Made by a program: the position numbers and the translations under genes. This document shows positions 22,536 through 33,846 of a DNA stretch of 64,000 nucleotides, piece by piece. The stretch is taken from assembly GCA_000733355.1 (NCBI GenBank), contig JNVV01000004.1:1334548-1398547 (forward strand), given 5' to 3'. Under the pieces are notes generated by a model. The model was not told where the DNA came from. It saw only the letters and a program-made list of their open reading frames with translations, and made no database searches. This DNA comes from Falciphora oryzae. Taxonomy: Eukaryota > Ascomycota > Sordariomycetes > Magnaporthales > Magnaporthaceae. Each line of letters starts with the position of its first letter. Positions within the stretch are counted from its first letter, which is position 1.

Positions 22536-25500
22536 TCACAACTCGTCGTCCTCGACCTCCAGCTCTGACGGCTTCATCAAACCGCTGACCTTGGACCGGC
22601 GGTCGAGCTCGGCTTGCTTGGCCTCGCGCTCCTTCTGCTCCTTCTCCACCAGGTACAGTTCCGCGTTGTCACCGACAAACTCTCTCAGCGAGATCAGGAA
22701 GTCTCGTAGCGTCAGCCTGAATTTGTCGTACTGCGTGTTCATCGTAAACAGACTCTCGACAAAGGCGACGATCTGAGCACTGCGTCAAGGACAAAATCGA
22801 GTTAGCAGATGCACATCGGCTGTCTGGGGGCTGCCGTCACACTCACGTTTGCAGGTTGGAGAAGGCGTTGCGGAGCAGTGTGCCCACAAAGTTGGACAGG
22901 AACTCCCTGTTGCTGGAGCCGGCCGGCGCTTGGTCTGGCTGGTAGACCGGACCCTGGATCTTGGGCGTCGTGCCGTCGGCCGGATGCACAAAGTAGAACA
23001 TGCGCAGGAGCAGCATCGACTGCGCCTTGAAACCGGCCTTGTGGTCCGTGTCGGTGAGCACGAAGAAGACATCCTGCAGGATCGGGATGAAGAACTGATT
23101 GAAGAAGGCGTTGGCCGTGGCCGGGTCCGTCTTCTCGGCGATGTTCACGATGAGCTCGAGGCACATGTTGAGACCAGCGGCCTCGACGTCGCGGTTGTCG
23201 TGCTTGCTGGCCCACATGCACGAGTCGATGACGAACTTGAACTGCCGGTTGTCGAGCTTGAGCAGAGCCGGGAAGCAGTGCAGGTTAATAGCCCGCAGCA
23301 GGTTGAAGAACTCGACGCGGTGCTCGGGGAACTCGGCAAAGTCCTTGTTGATCATCTCGAGCGTGCACTCGAACACGTTCTCCATGATGATGGGCACTTG
23401 GTCCTCCATCAGCGACGTCAGCTTGGTAATGATGACCGACATGGCCCTCAGAACCTCGGCGTCACGCGCACCAGGCACGTTGCGGTTGTAGTCCTGGAGC
23501 ACCGACTCCAAGAGCTGCGGCACCATTTGCTGCCGCACAGACTGGAGGTCCTCGGCCTTGTCGACGAACGTCTCGATCAGCTTCAGAATCTCCTTCTTGA
23601 TTGTCCGCAGCCCCCGGACCTTGGGCATCTTGGTGGCAATTTCTCCTTCGCGCGCGACCGCCTCTGAGATCAGCTGGCTAGTGGCGCGGTACATCTGGAG
23701 CATATCGTGGTAGATGCGTCCGATCTGGGGGTAGAAGTAGGGCCCGATGGATGAGCACGCCGACACATTGGTTTTCATGATGTTGCCAATAATCTTGATA
23801 GTGTCCGTCTCCTGCAGCACCGCCGGGTTCTCGGTCGCCGTCTTGATGATCTGGTCCCAGGCCTGGTTGGGCATGCCCATCAGCTCGCTCAGGAGCCGCT
23901 CCTGTTGGTTCCTGTTGCCCTGGGCGGCCACCATGAAGCCGCAGGCCTCGTAGAAGGTGTGCACCTGCTGAGGCGTGAGGTCACATGTGATCTTCGGTAG
24001 GCTCCGCACGATCTCCTCGATGAACGGCTCGTGCTCGCTCGGCTGCAGCGCAACAAAGTGGCGTCGGCACTGCTTGGCGATCTTGATGAAGGTATCACAG
24101 GCCATGTCCTGGACACCTGAGACATGAAAAGGGCGAGGTTAGCTTCCATCTTCGTAAAGCAACGCGTGCCGTACAGCGGCCTCGTAGCCCAGACTTACCC
24201 TCGTGTGACTCGTGCATAAACTCAAAGAGCTTGTTAACGACCGTCTTAAGGAACTTCCAGTGCGCTTTGAGAAAGCGCGGGTACTGGCCAACAATATACA
24301 TGATATTGCTGGCAACAACGGCCTTGTTGTCCTTTCCGCGCTTCATCTCTGTGAGTCCGAGGAGATCCTTGATGACGGTTACCAGGAACCGCTTCTCGGT
24401 CTCCTCGTTCATGGCGAGCGAGATGGAGCCAATGGCCCAACACAAGACGTTGCAGTTGTGCCACGACCATTCGGAGCCGTCGACTTGCCGCGAGAGCTTG
24501 TCTATCATGATCTGCTCCATGTCGGACACGTCGAGATGGGTGAGGTAGACGAGACACTCGCGAATGGTCTTGTACAGCTGGACCGTGTCGCTCTCCTTGA
24601 CGAACTCGCGCACAATCTCGCCCTCGTCGTTCTCCACGATCAGAACCTCCTCGGGGCGCACCATCTTCTCGATCATGACAACGCGAAGATTGCTCAGAAT
24701 CTCCTTGTACTTGTGCTTCCGGAGCGGGAGGTTGTTAAGCAGCTCGGGCGCCGGGGCACCGCCAGCGGAGAGGGCCATGCCCGAGTTTCCAATCAGGGGG
24801 TTGCCGCTCAGGTCTCCCGTGAGGGGAAGCTGCTGCATCTCCTCGTACAGCTCCTGAACGACCTTGAGCCAGTAGTCGAGGGTGATCTTGAAGATCTCGC
24901 GGTCCTCAATCTGTGAGATGCGGACGAGGTAGAAATGGCCGTGGGTCAGATAGTCCCTGTTAGGTAGCCTCTCGATCAGGCCGAGGTGCATGGAGAAGAA
25001 GTTGCAGAGGAACAGGGCCAGGTTCTGGATAAACTCCTGATCCCGCGAGTTGCTCTGCGGGTACGTCGTCCTCAGGTCCATGTCAACCGGGATGATGGTG
25101 GAGATAGTGGCCAGGACCTCGGTAAACATCTTAACCAGCTGCTCGTCGTAGTTGCTGACCTGGTTAGGGCCGCCAATCTGCAGCCCGCCGATCTCTGTCA
25201 GGCACTGAAGCGTGACGTTGCGGAATGCAGGCAGCTCGAGGAATCGTGTCCGCAGCGTCTCGATCAGGGGGGTCTCGAAGATGTAGCCCAATGGGATCCA
25301 GTTGAAGAACCGCAGCAGCGTCTCGAGCGTGGCCTTGACCAAGCTCTCTTGGTTGGCCGTGCTCAGAATCTCGTTGCACAGCTGGAAGATCTGCGAGAAC
25401 TCGGCACACATGGTGGTCTTCAGGTTGCGCGTCTTGGTCGACGTCATCGCCTCAGCCGAGTAGTCGAAGACCTCTTCCGAGAGGAGGCGCAGGATGATCA

Positions 25501-26331
25501 TGTTGTTCTCGCAGATGGACAGGCTCGTATGGCACGACGTGATGATCTCGTTGATGAAGGTCGGCCAGTTGTGTGGCCACTCCTGCTTGAGGATAGACAC
25601 GAGGACCAGGTTTAGCTTGTTCAGGAGAGTCTTTTGGGAGCGGAGGGCCTCCTCGGTGCTGGAGCACGTAATAATGAAGTTGACGACGAAGTTGCGGATT
25701 CCTGCCGAGGCTGTCAGAAACCGGTGTCCAGCCTGATGGGCATCCATGCGGGTAGGGCGACTACTGACCTTGGCACTGTTCTCGCGGGAGAACCTTCCAT
25801 CTTGTCGAAATCACATTATCAAGAATCTGAAGCCCAAGGACTGAAGGATGGGGTTAGGTCAGCTGGGAGACACACGCGACCCGCGTCGACCGCCCCCACA
25901 CGCATGGGCTGGAGCCGAGAGGGAGGGGGTTGCGAATACATTTCGTTTGCGAGTACGTCGCCTCGGAGAGGATCTGGTCCACCATCAACCAGGCGTCTGG
26001 GTCCTCCTTGAACTATTGGGCGCGGGCACCACCACCTTGTTAGCTCTTGTGGTGCGCAGAGCACTGCACTCCCCAGAAGGGAAGGCGCAGCGGTCCCAGA
26101 CAGGGCGGAAGAACAGGCGGACTTACTTGGTTCAGGGCGGCTTGTGCAGTTTTTTGCTAGACACAAAGGGAAGATGACGCATTAGCTACCTGCACTGCAC
26201 TGGGGAGAGGAGGTGCCGGCTTGGCGGGGCGGTCGGTGATTTTTTTTTTTTTCGAGGCGGCGTACCTGCTCGCCGCGACCCTCGTAGAAGGTCTTGACAA
26301 GACTGTCAAGCTCGGCAATCGTGAACCCCAT
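22536..26331 (-). CDS. crm1: Exportin-1 / CRM1 nuclear export receptor
   Basis: Karyopherin-beta that binds leucine-rich nuclear export signals with RanGTP and carries cargo out of the nucleus. Seven exons join in frame to 1085 residues, the usual CRM1 length: 26266-26331, 26127-26156, 25940-26012, 25769-25840, 24199-25701, 22847-24116 and 22536-22779. The N-terminus ([13 protein letters not shown]) is followed by the importin-beta N-terminal segment ([15 protein letters not shown]) and the Xpo1 block ([17 protein letters not shown]). The HEAT-repeat core and the C-terminal CRM1 domain are strongly conserved, and the tail is acidic (EVEDDEL). The residue matching human Cys528, the leptomycin B target, is Thr531 (codon 24350-24352, context [16 protein letters not shown]). 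The first four exons are very short, one only 30 bases. Identification is near certain. Confidence 0.97.
24350..24352 (-). other. crm1: CRM1 Thr531 codon at the leptomycin B site
   Basis: ACA codon for threonine where animal and fission-yeast CRM1 carry the cysteine that leptomycin B alkylates. Budding yeast Crm1 (Thr539) has the same change and is naturally resistant, so resistance is expected here. Confidence 0.85.
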
Positions 26332-27408
26332 GGTGACTGCGACGGGCGGCTATGAGGAGACTGGAGCGAGAGGCGAAAACGCGCCCCGGCAGAGTCGAGG
26401 AGGCTGGCGGCGGCTGCAGGAAGCAAGGCTCGCAGAAGGGGGATTTCGGCGAGAGCTTGGTTGCCTGGCGCACCAATGAGGTAAATAGACGCGCGGGGAA
26501 AGGGCAGGAAAAAAAACGAGAAGAACAAAAAGAAGCAGCTCGGTATAGCACGCCGACCCAGCTAGGCGTCGGCGACGCGAGAAGCGGATTTCTGGGTGCG
26601 GGAGACGGAAGGCGGTGGGGGAATCAGATCGCGGGTGGCGGAGGAGGAGACCAACCGTGCCAGTCTTGGGTGGTGGTGGTGGTGGAAAGCAGCGGAGAGA
26701 GAGAATCGCAGCCTTCGAATTTCCCCCGCCTTGCGATGTGATGGCGGGACCCGACTGATTGAGGCTGCGCTGCCCCACTATGATACCGCTCCGGCAGACT
26801 GTGGTGGCACCAGACCCAGCCCGCACGTTTGGATGGTCTGTGCGCGAGCTGTTTGCGCCAGGATATTTCAAGGTGCTGCAGCGTCGCGCCTGGTGCTTGA
26901 GCTGGATTGGGTCGCTTTGGTGTTGCCTGGCACCTCGCTTGCCCGGGAGGTGGGCTCTATCTGTTCTGCTAATACCGGGATCGAGATCTATGTGATGGCG
27001 GTTTTGGCAGCTTGGAACCGCCGGACCTCCTCGATCGGCGCGAAGCACGGTGCATGGATGGCGCTTTCCCTTCCCCCTCTTTTCTTGCCTGTTTGCTCCC
27101 CAGCTTAGAAATCCGCCCATGCCGAAGCTGCCGAAGCTGAACAGTGGCGCGAGATGACTTGGGTCGCCCAACCGGGCCACGGTTTCAGTACATTCTAGAC
27201 GCCAATGCTACGTGGAATCTATTTTAGAACACCTCTAGATGATCCGGACGTCCGTTTGGCCGCGCGCTTCCAGTGCGATGACCATCCCAGTGTGTCGCCA
27301 TGCGAGCGGGATACATGTGGAGGGAAGCCGGAAATGACCTCATAGCTTGCGCTGTTGGTTCTCCGCACTGTTCAATTTACATGCAGGATTCCGAAGCAGC
27401 GCAACCTC
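26332..27408. other. CRM1 promoter and leader; 3' flank of AGX1
   Basis: Intergenic sequence between two minus-strand genes. The part near 26350-26560 is pyrimidine-rich on the CRM1 sense strand, as in fungal leaders. A 276-codon minus frame (26350-27180) runs through it but has no conserved features and is most likely chance. Confidence 0.6.
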
Positions 27409-28977
27409 CTAAGCTTTCTGGTAGCCACACTCAGCCAACCCAGTCTCAAGCGCCTTGACGGCACGGTCAACATCGCCCCTTTCTGGGTTCAGCTTTAATG
27501 AGAGCAGAAAAATGTTAGAGCATTGCATCCTTTCATCAAATTACACCCGGGAACGCAACCTACCACGCTGACACCCATGTGCCCGAATCTTATGTACTTG
27601 GTAGCAATCTCTTTGTGGATGCCGCCAGCAAAGATGACGCCTTTCTTGGCCAGGCTCGGCAGGATCTCGGTCGGCTTGACTGTCTCGGGGAGGTAGATGG
27701 CCGTCATGCCGTGGGCCTGGTCGGCCGGGTTGGAGGCGACCTGCTTGAGCCCGAGCTCCGCAACAGCCTTCTTGATCCTATCCGAGGCCTCCCTGTGCTG
27801 GGCAAACCGCTCCGCTAGCGGCCGGGAGAGGATCTGGGTCAAGGCCGTGTGGAGAGCGTGGATCAGCTGCGGGGACGGGGTCGCGAAGTAGGACGGCTTC
27901 TTGGCCTCGTAGTTCTTCATGACTGGAGGTATGGTTACATATTGGATTAGCGTCTGAAGGAGGTATGTAGTCATGTGGGCACTCACTTGGCAGCCAGTTC
28001 TTGAGCGACGCAAAGTACGACGCCGGGTGAGCCTTCCTCGCCTCAAACGCCTTGATGGCCCTGGCGCTGAACATGGATATCGAGAGGCCGGCCGGGACGC
28101 CGATGGCCTTCTGGCTGGCCGTGACGACGGCGTCCAGGTCCCACTCGTCAAACGCGATCTCCTCGCAGGCGACGCTGCACACGCCGTCGACGACCACCAG
28201 GGTCTCGGGCGAGACCTTCCGCACCAAGGCCGCGAGATCCTTGAGCTCGCTCAGCACGCCCGTTGAGGTATCGACGTGGGTGACGGTCAGGACCTTGTGC
28301 TTCTTCTGCTGCAGCGCCTTCTCGATCTCGGGCAGCTGCGGCCTCGAGCCGACGGCGGCCTTGAGCTCCGTGACGTCGGCGCCGTAGACGCGCAGGCAGT
28401 CGGCGAAGCCGTCGCTGAAGTAGCCCGTGCCCAGCACCAGCACGCTCTCGCCGGGCTCGACCAGATTCGACGCGACAATGTCCCAGCCCAGCGTGCCCGA
28501 GCCCGAGACGACGACGGGCTGCGACCCGGGGTTGGTGGTCTGGAAGAGCCTGCGCAGGAGGGTCAGGGTCTCGCCGAAGACGTTGACGAAGCCGGGGCCG
28601 ACATGGCTCTCGCTATGGTTATCCGGCAGAGGGGTCAGCTGGGCACAGCACAGGCAGTCTCGGGAGGAGCGAGCGCGCCAAGAGATTCATGGGTTGGCGC
28701 ACCTGTAATGGCTCATGGCCTGGAGGACGGCATCGTCGAACTCGATTGGGCCCGGGATGAGCAGGGTGGGATGGTCGGGCTGCGTAGACATGGTGGCTCT
28801 TTGCACGCTGTTGTTGGGGGAAGAGGACGCTGTTTGGATCGAGTGTCTGGCGCGGGAGGAGGATGAGATGACTCGGGGCTGGCTACTGCTGGAGGTGGCG
28901 GCCAAATGGCTCGAGATCTGGGCCAGTCTTGCAGCCGAGGGGTAGCTCATGCTAGCCGGCGGCTTGAGCGGGGACAT
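27409..28977 (-). CDS. agx1: Alanine-glyoxylate / serine-pyruvate aminotransferase
   Basis: Class V PLP enzyme expected to convert alanine plus glyoxylate to pyruvate plus glycine. Exons: 28703-28977 (or from 28791), 27987-28612, 27564-27922, 27409-27492. From the ATG at 28789-28791 the product is 385 residues, the size of yeast Agx1, with LLIPGPIEF, the HYSESHVGPGF block, SGSGTLGW, VDGVCSVACE and the PLP lysine Lys198 in TASQKAIGVPAGL. The frame stays open upstream to an ATG at 28975-28977, adding 62 residues with no Asp or Glu, many Ser/Ala and scattered Arg/Lys/His, which looks like a mitochondrial presequence. The inner ATG has a strong context (GCCACCATG), so two starts could give mitochondrial and cytosolic forms. 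The C-terminus (YQKA) is not a peroxisomal SKL signal. Function is well supported; dual targeting is inference. Confidence 0.92.
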
Positions 28978-29921
28978 GCTGCCGGAGCTCGTCCGCAGCC
29001 CCTTAGGTAATCCCGCGCGTGCTAGAAAAGCCAGCTTTCCGGATCCCGACGGGAATGTCTCGGGAGATTGTCGATGTGTTTTGTTTGGGATTTCTTGACG
29101 TTGCCAAGCGACACGATGCCCCCGGCCGTGGTTGCAAAGAATTGGCAGCTGTCAGACAAGACAAAGTGAGTAACGAAAAAGTTGAGTGCACGCAGACTCT
29201 CAATTCAGGCTGAGTAGCAGGATCTTATGTGCCTTCAGCAGTCAATCTGTCGCCGATTCTTCACTCCTGAATTATTCACGCAGCTCAGGGGCCGAACCCG
29301 CGCGAAGTATCGTGGCAGCTTCGATCTCCCGTCGCCTGAGCTCCGTTGTCGGAGTCAGCACGTCGCGCCAACCCCTGTCAATCCAAACGCCGTCCACCGC
29401 GGGGGACCCAGAGCTGGTCATGCTAGTCTGGCGGGACCTGTGGCGCTGGCGCTTCCCCTGCAACCGCTTTACCCCTCGCCAGCCACTCCAATTCAACGGC
29501 CGAATGTGGCTTGCCCGCTGATTAGCTGCACGCCCCCGTCGTCGTCACCGACGGGCGCAGCTTATTCCCAGCAGGCCTCAGCTGCGGGCCCAGACGCGGG
29601 CGCTCCCTTGTGAGACACAAAACATCAAATAGCAACGGCACCCACGATTGTTTTCCCAGCCTTTTAGCGAACGCCGGCCCGAACGAGATTTCCCCAGCCT
29701 GCGTAATCGCAACGAGCCCTCGTTTATCGATCCGCCCGAGCATGAAATAGCTGCAGCCCAGTCGCTAAGGCTCACGCACGTCCGACGACGCCGCGTCGGT
29801 TCATCTATCGACCCGCCGAGCTACTCGGACCGGCGACTCCCGAGGCTGCGCCTACTACCTTTTTCTATTTTTTTCTTTTGCTCTAGACGGCCCGGCCCAG
29901 ATCCGGCGCACACGAGCCATC
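28978..29921. other. Divergent promoter region, agx1 / vps29
   Basis: 944 bases between the outer agx1 start (minus) and the vps29 start (plus). A pyrimidine-rich stretch (TTTTTCTATTTTTTTCTTTTGCTC, about 29861-29884) lies just before the vps29 ATG and is a likely start-site region. No gene is seen. Confidence 0.6.
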
Positions 29922-30702
29922 ATGGCCTTCCTGATCCTCGTCATCGGCGACCTCCACATCCCAGATCGCGCCCTGGACATCCCGCCAAAGGTTGGTGCTA
30001 TCTTGCGCGCAGAGTCGCACGAGGCCCAATCGCAAAAGGAAAGAGGCCGGCTGACCCAGAGACCACACGGAAACCACAAAACAAAAACAGTTCAAGAAGC
30101 TCCTCGCGCCCGGCAAGATCGGCCAGACGCTCTGCCTGGGCAACCTGACGGACCGGACGACGTACGAGTACCTCAGGACGGTGGCGCCCGACCTCAAGAT
30201 CGTCAAGGGCCGGTTCGACGTCGAGGCCACGTCGCTGCCGCTGTCGCAGGTCGTGACGCACGGCAGCATCCGCGTCGGCTTCCTCGAAGGGTTCACCCTC
30301 GTCAGCAACGAGCCCGACCTGCTGCTGGCCGAGGCCAACAAGCTTGACGTCGACGTGCTCTGCTGGGGCGGCACCCACCGCTTCGAGTGCTTCGAGTACA
30401 TGGACAAGTTCTTCATCAACCCGGGCAGCGCCACTGGCGCCTTCTCGACCGGCTGGGGCAAGGAGGAGGACATTGTGCCCAGCTTTTGCCTGATGGATGT
30501 GAGAGCTGCCGCGCCTTTTTTTCACCGCTAGCCGAGTGCTCAAGTTGTCGACTGACTCGTCTTTTGTGCTCTGCAGGTTCAAGGAATCTCTCTTACACTA
30601 TACGTGTATCAGCTGAGGAAGGACCCCAATGGGGTTGAGAATGTGGCAGTAGAAAAGGTCACCTACACCAAGGTGGTCGAACCAACTGCGGCACCTTCAT
30701 GA
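29922..30702 (+). CDS. vps29: Retromer subunit Vps29
   Basis: Component of the Vps26-Vps29-Vps35 cargo-recognition trimer that returns sorting receptors from endosomes to the Golgi. Three exons, 29922-29990, 30091-30498 and 30577-30702, give 200 residues, the usual size. The metallophosphoesterase fold is clear: LVIGDLHIPDR at the start, LCLGNLTD, VKGRFD, HGSIRVGFLEGF and LCWGGTHRFE, then NPGSATGAFS. In this family the fold serves mainly as a scaffold. The last exon carries SLTLYVYQLRKDPNGVENVAVEKV, typical of the fungal C-terminus. It is divergent from agx1 and convergent with shugoshin. Confidence 0.96.
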
Positions 30703-31385
30703 CGGGGTTGAGGAGCTCATTAGTGCACGGAATCGATGTGGAGAAGGATGGGCGTTGTCGGATGGCATCCAGAGCACTCTCGTGATCCATCAACGACTCA
30801 AAGGGTATTTGGCAGATTCGACTACTGCAATCACGGTAGGATGAAAATGGACCAGGCACGACGACCTAGCGTGGCGGGTTTAATGTGTGAAAACGGCGCG
30901 GCGGGGGTAACTCGAGTTGAGAGGCGACCGTTTCAGGGGTTCAGGAGATGACGCGGTGCACACGTCCACCGACGGACAGCACACATCGTCAAATTATGGA
31001 ATCGTCGCGGTTCCGCAAGGCCCAAATAATTACGTAGAATTATGCTGTGTGGAAATGACAAATTCATGAAACAGGTAGTAATATGCTCTGGCTGATCAAG
31101 GGAAGGGTATAGTGTCATCAGGCGTATCTGCCGAGAATTACATTGATATCAAACAGTTTGGCTTCCAATCCAAGAAAACGGGCAGACAAAAGGGCAAGGA
31201 GAAATGCAAGGCAAGTGGACCGGGATCCAAAGAGGATGGAACCCAAAAAAAAAAAAAAAAAAAAAAAAAAAAGACAACAAAGCAAAAAGAGGTGCGCGCT
31301 AGAAACTCCGTCCGAGTCGTGGTCATGAGGGGTTGAGCAAAACAGCACAGTCGGGTCGTGCACGCTCTTGCGCCTTTCAGTCCGT
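30703..31385. other. Convergent intergenic region, vps29 / sgo1
   Basis: 3' flanks of vps29 (plus) and shugoshin (minus). It holds an A28 homopolymer at 31245-31272. No gene is seen. Confidence 0.65.
31245..31272. repeat. Poly-A homopolymer, 28 bases
   Basis: Pure run of 28 A about 110 bases downstream of the shugoshin stop codon. On the shugoshin sense strand it is poly-T. Confidence 0.9.
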
Positions 31386-33846
31386 TCATATCATCATACT
31401 GCGTCGCCTCGAAATCCGGTCTGTGGCGTCCGCCGCCTCGGAGTCGCCGTATTCGTCCTCCGAGTCGTCCCGGCCCTCCAGCATCGATGGCTTGTTGCGC
31501 GTCGCCAGTGACGCTCTCTTCCTCGAGCTGGCGGACCGGGTGACTTTCTGGGTGGCCGCCGCCGCCACCTCGCCCTTGAGCGCAGCAGCCACGTCCTCCC
31601 TCAGGACCGGTCGCCGCGATGACCGCGCGTGCGAGCTGCGCATGGGCGCGGAGGCGCGCTCCACCGTCACGGTCCTTTCCACTGCCGGAGACGTGGTGGT
31701 GAACTCATAGGGATCCAACGTGGGCGCCGACGAATCAATTCGCCGGGGGTCCTTGGTTGACGACGAGGCGTCGTTTATCGTCTTCGGTGTGGGCTCCGGT
31801 CGCACATCTGCTTTGCCCGAAACCCCGTCCCTCTCCCCGACCGACGTTTGCTTACGCCTGCTTGTAATGTTCACATTGGGCACGTCCGCGGCGGGAGCAA
31901 CCATCCTAGGGGCCGACGGAGATGTCATAGCCTCCCTACTAGTCACATCCGGCGCGACGGTCGGCTGGGCGCCAGGAGAACGTTGCACCGTGATCGACTC
32001 AACGGGCCGCTCGGCACTGGCGACAGGAGGAACAGGCGTCGCCCTTCCCTTGGCTGCAGATGAGGGCACCATCGGCAAATTTTCGTCCTTGGTGTTCATG
32101 GACGTGCGGTGCTTGTATTTGCCCTCGCCAGACACGGCGTCTGTCAACTCCTTCGTCGGCCGGCGCATCTTGTCTCTCAGACTCGGTTCCGCGTAGCTGA
32201 CTGCAGCCCTAGCTCTCCTACTAGGGCGGGCAGTATCGCCTGCCGACGAGATATCCAACGGGGGTGGCGTGTCACAAGACTTTTCCATCACAGGAGGGCG
32301 CCCAGGCGTAATGGGCGACATCATCTGCGTGTCAAGCGAAGCCGCAGCGAGCTCAGATGGGTGGATTTCCGCGACAGGCGGTGGCGAAGGGTTCGGCAAG
32401 CCCAGAACGATGCTCGGTGGGCTGACCTTGGGAGTGTCACGCGACCTGGATTGCAGGTTCGGTGTCGGTTTCATCGCCTCCATTGCTTCTGCCGGTGCCT
32501 TCATGGGAGCCTGTTTCCTTGGGGACAAGAGGTCATCGTTTGTGCTCTTCGCAGCCAATGCTGGCCGGGCCGCCGGCGCCGCGGCTAGTGTCCTCTGTCG
32601 AGCATCCTTCCGACCAGCCCCAGAAAGACCTCTCGCGTTCCTCCTTCCCTTCGCCTCCCTCACTCCAGCCGGCTTCTCGTTCTCAGACTTCGGGAAGCTT
32701 GGGATCTCGTTCTCATCTGTAACGGCAAACTTTCTCTTAGAGCTTGACTTGGCCGGAACGTGTTCCGCCGCCAGAGATGGCTTTTCAAGAGTCAGGGGCC
32801 TTTCGATCGTGAGGGGCTTTTCGACTGTAAGAGGCTTCTGAGGGGTGAGGGGTTTCTGAGGCGTCAGAGCCTTCTCGATCGTGATAGGTTTCTCAAAGGC
32901 GAGCGGCTTCTCTGCCAAAATCTGGCGGGGAGACTCTGTCTTGGCCGGCTGAGGACTCGCCACCTTCTTCGTCGGGCTCGGGAGAGGCGATTGCGCCGGG
33001 CGCTGGGCGTTCAGGGCGAGCGGGCTGCCAGCTTCAGCAGCGACGGGGGCATCGGAATAGACGCGGACGCGCACAGGCCTACTCGGCGAGTCCGTCTTGA
33101 CTGGGTCCTCCTCCACGAACCTCGACACTGGAGGCGGCCCCAGGTCTGGGGAATCTGTCGACGTTTCGGCCTCGGAGCATAGAGCCAAGATTTCCTCGCG
33201 ACTATTACATAGAGAGCCTGGTTAGCTTGTGACATGCCGAGTCGCATAGCAGATCGCACACTCGCAGAAATGGCGTACCTGAGAGTCTGTCGCGGGTACG
33301 ACTTGTTCTCATGGATGGGAGGCATGCGACCCTCCTGCATAGCCAGGGCGTCCTGCTCCTCGGCACTCAAGTTCCTTTGGCGCCGCGCGGGCGGGCTCCG
33401 GAAGAGGCTGGGTCTTGGCTTGGCCATCTTGCGCTCCCTGTTCGACGACCGCCTCTTCGTCGGTGGCTCGAGGCCCAGGCACTCCAGCAGAGAGCTCATC
33501 TCGAGCAGCTGGAGCTCCATCCTAGCCTTTATCTCGAGAGCATGGTCTGCCACGCGACTGGCCGAGTTGTTCTCGAGCTCCTTCTCGAGTCGGAGGACCT
33601 GGCCGCGCAGATCGAGGTTTTCCGACAGCAGGCGCGCGCACTCATTCTCGAGGCTTCGAATACGGAGCGATTGGTTCGAGTTAACTCGGGCTATGTCACG
33701 ATTCTGGCGTAGAAACCTGCGGCGCACTGCGAGGCATCGAGAGCTCTGTTAGTGGCGTCCCTCGGTGCGATCAGCTGCACAAAAGGCGGTGACATACGCG
33801 TTTCCAAGTTGTCTGCAGATACCGGGGGCTCGTTGAGTCTCGCCAT
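31386..33846 (-). CDS. sgo1: Shugoshin, centromeric cohesin protector
   Basis: Shugoshins recruit PP2A to centromeres and protect cohesin from cleavage. Exons 33798-33846, 33279-33726 and 31386-33201 join in frame to 770 residues. Two hallmark regions are present. The N-terminal coiled coil (about residues 17-90) has heptad-rich sequence from FLRQNRDIARVNSNQSLRIR to VLRLEKELENN, as expected for the dimerisation and PP2A-binding segment. The basic C-terminal shugoshin motif (residues 491-520) reads RPSRRARAAVSYAEPSLRDK, then MRRPTKEL, which in the family docks on phosphorylated histone H2A. Residues 263-310 form eight tandem hexapeptides of consensus (E/Q)KPLT(I/V/P/L). The rest is Ser/Pro/Lys-rich and disordered. 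The gene is divergent from dad2. Confidence 0.93.
32769..32912 (-). repeat. sgo1: Eight tandem 18-bp repeats inside sgo1
   Basis: In-frame array encoding eight hexapeptides in the linker between the coiled coil and the C-terminal motif. Units vary at the last position (F, I, P, P, V, I, L, A), and each basic residue is followed by Pro in most units. The middle units (about 32793-32863) are the most alike and could expand or contract. Confidence 0.9.

Noticed and set aside
26350..27180. 276-codon minus-strand frame upstream of CRM1
   Set aside because: It lies in the CRM1 promoter/leader, does not join the CRM1 frame, and has no conserved motif.
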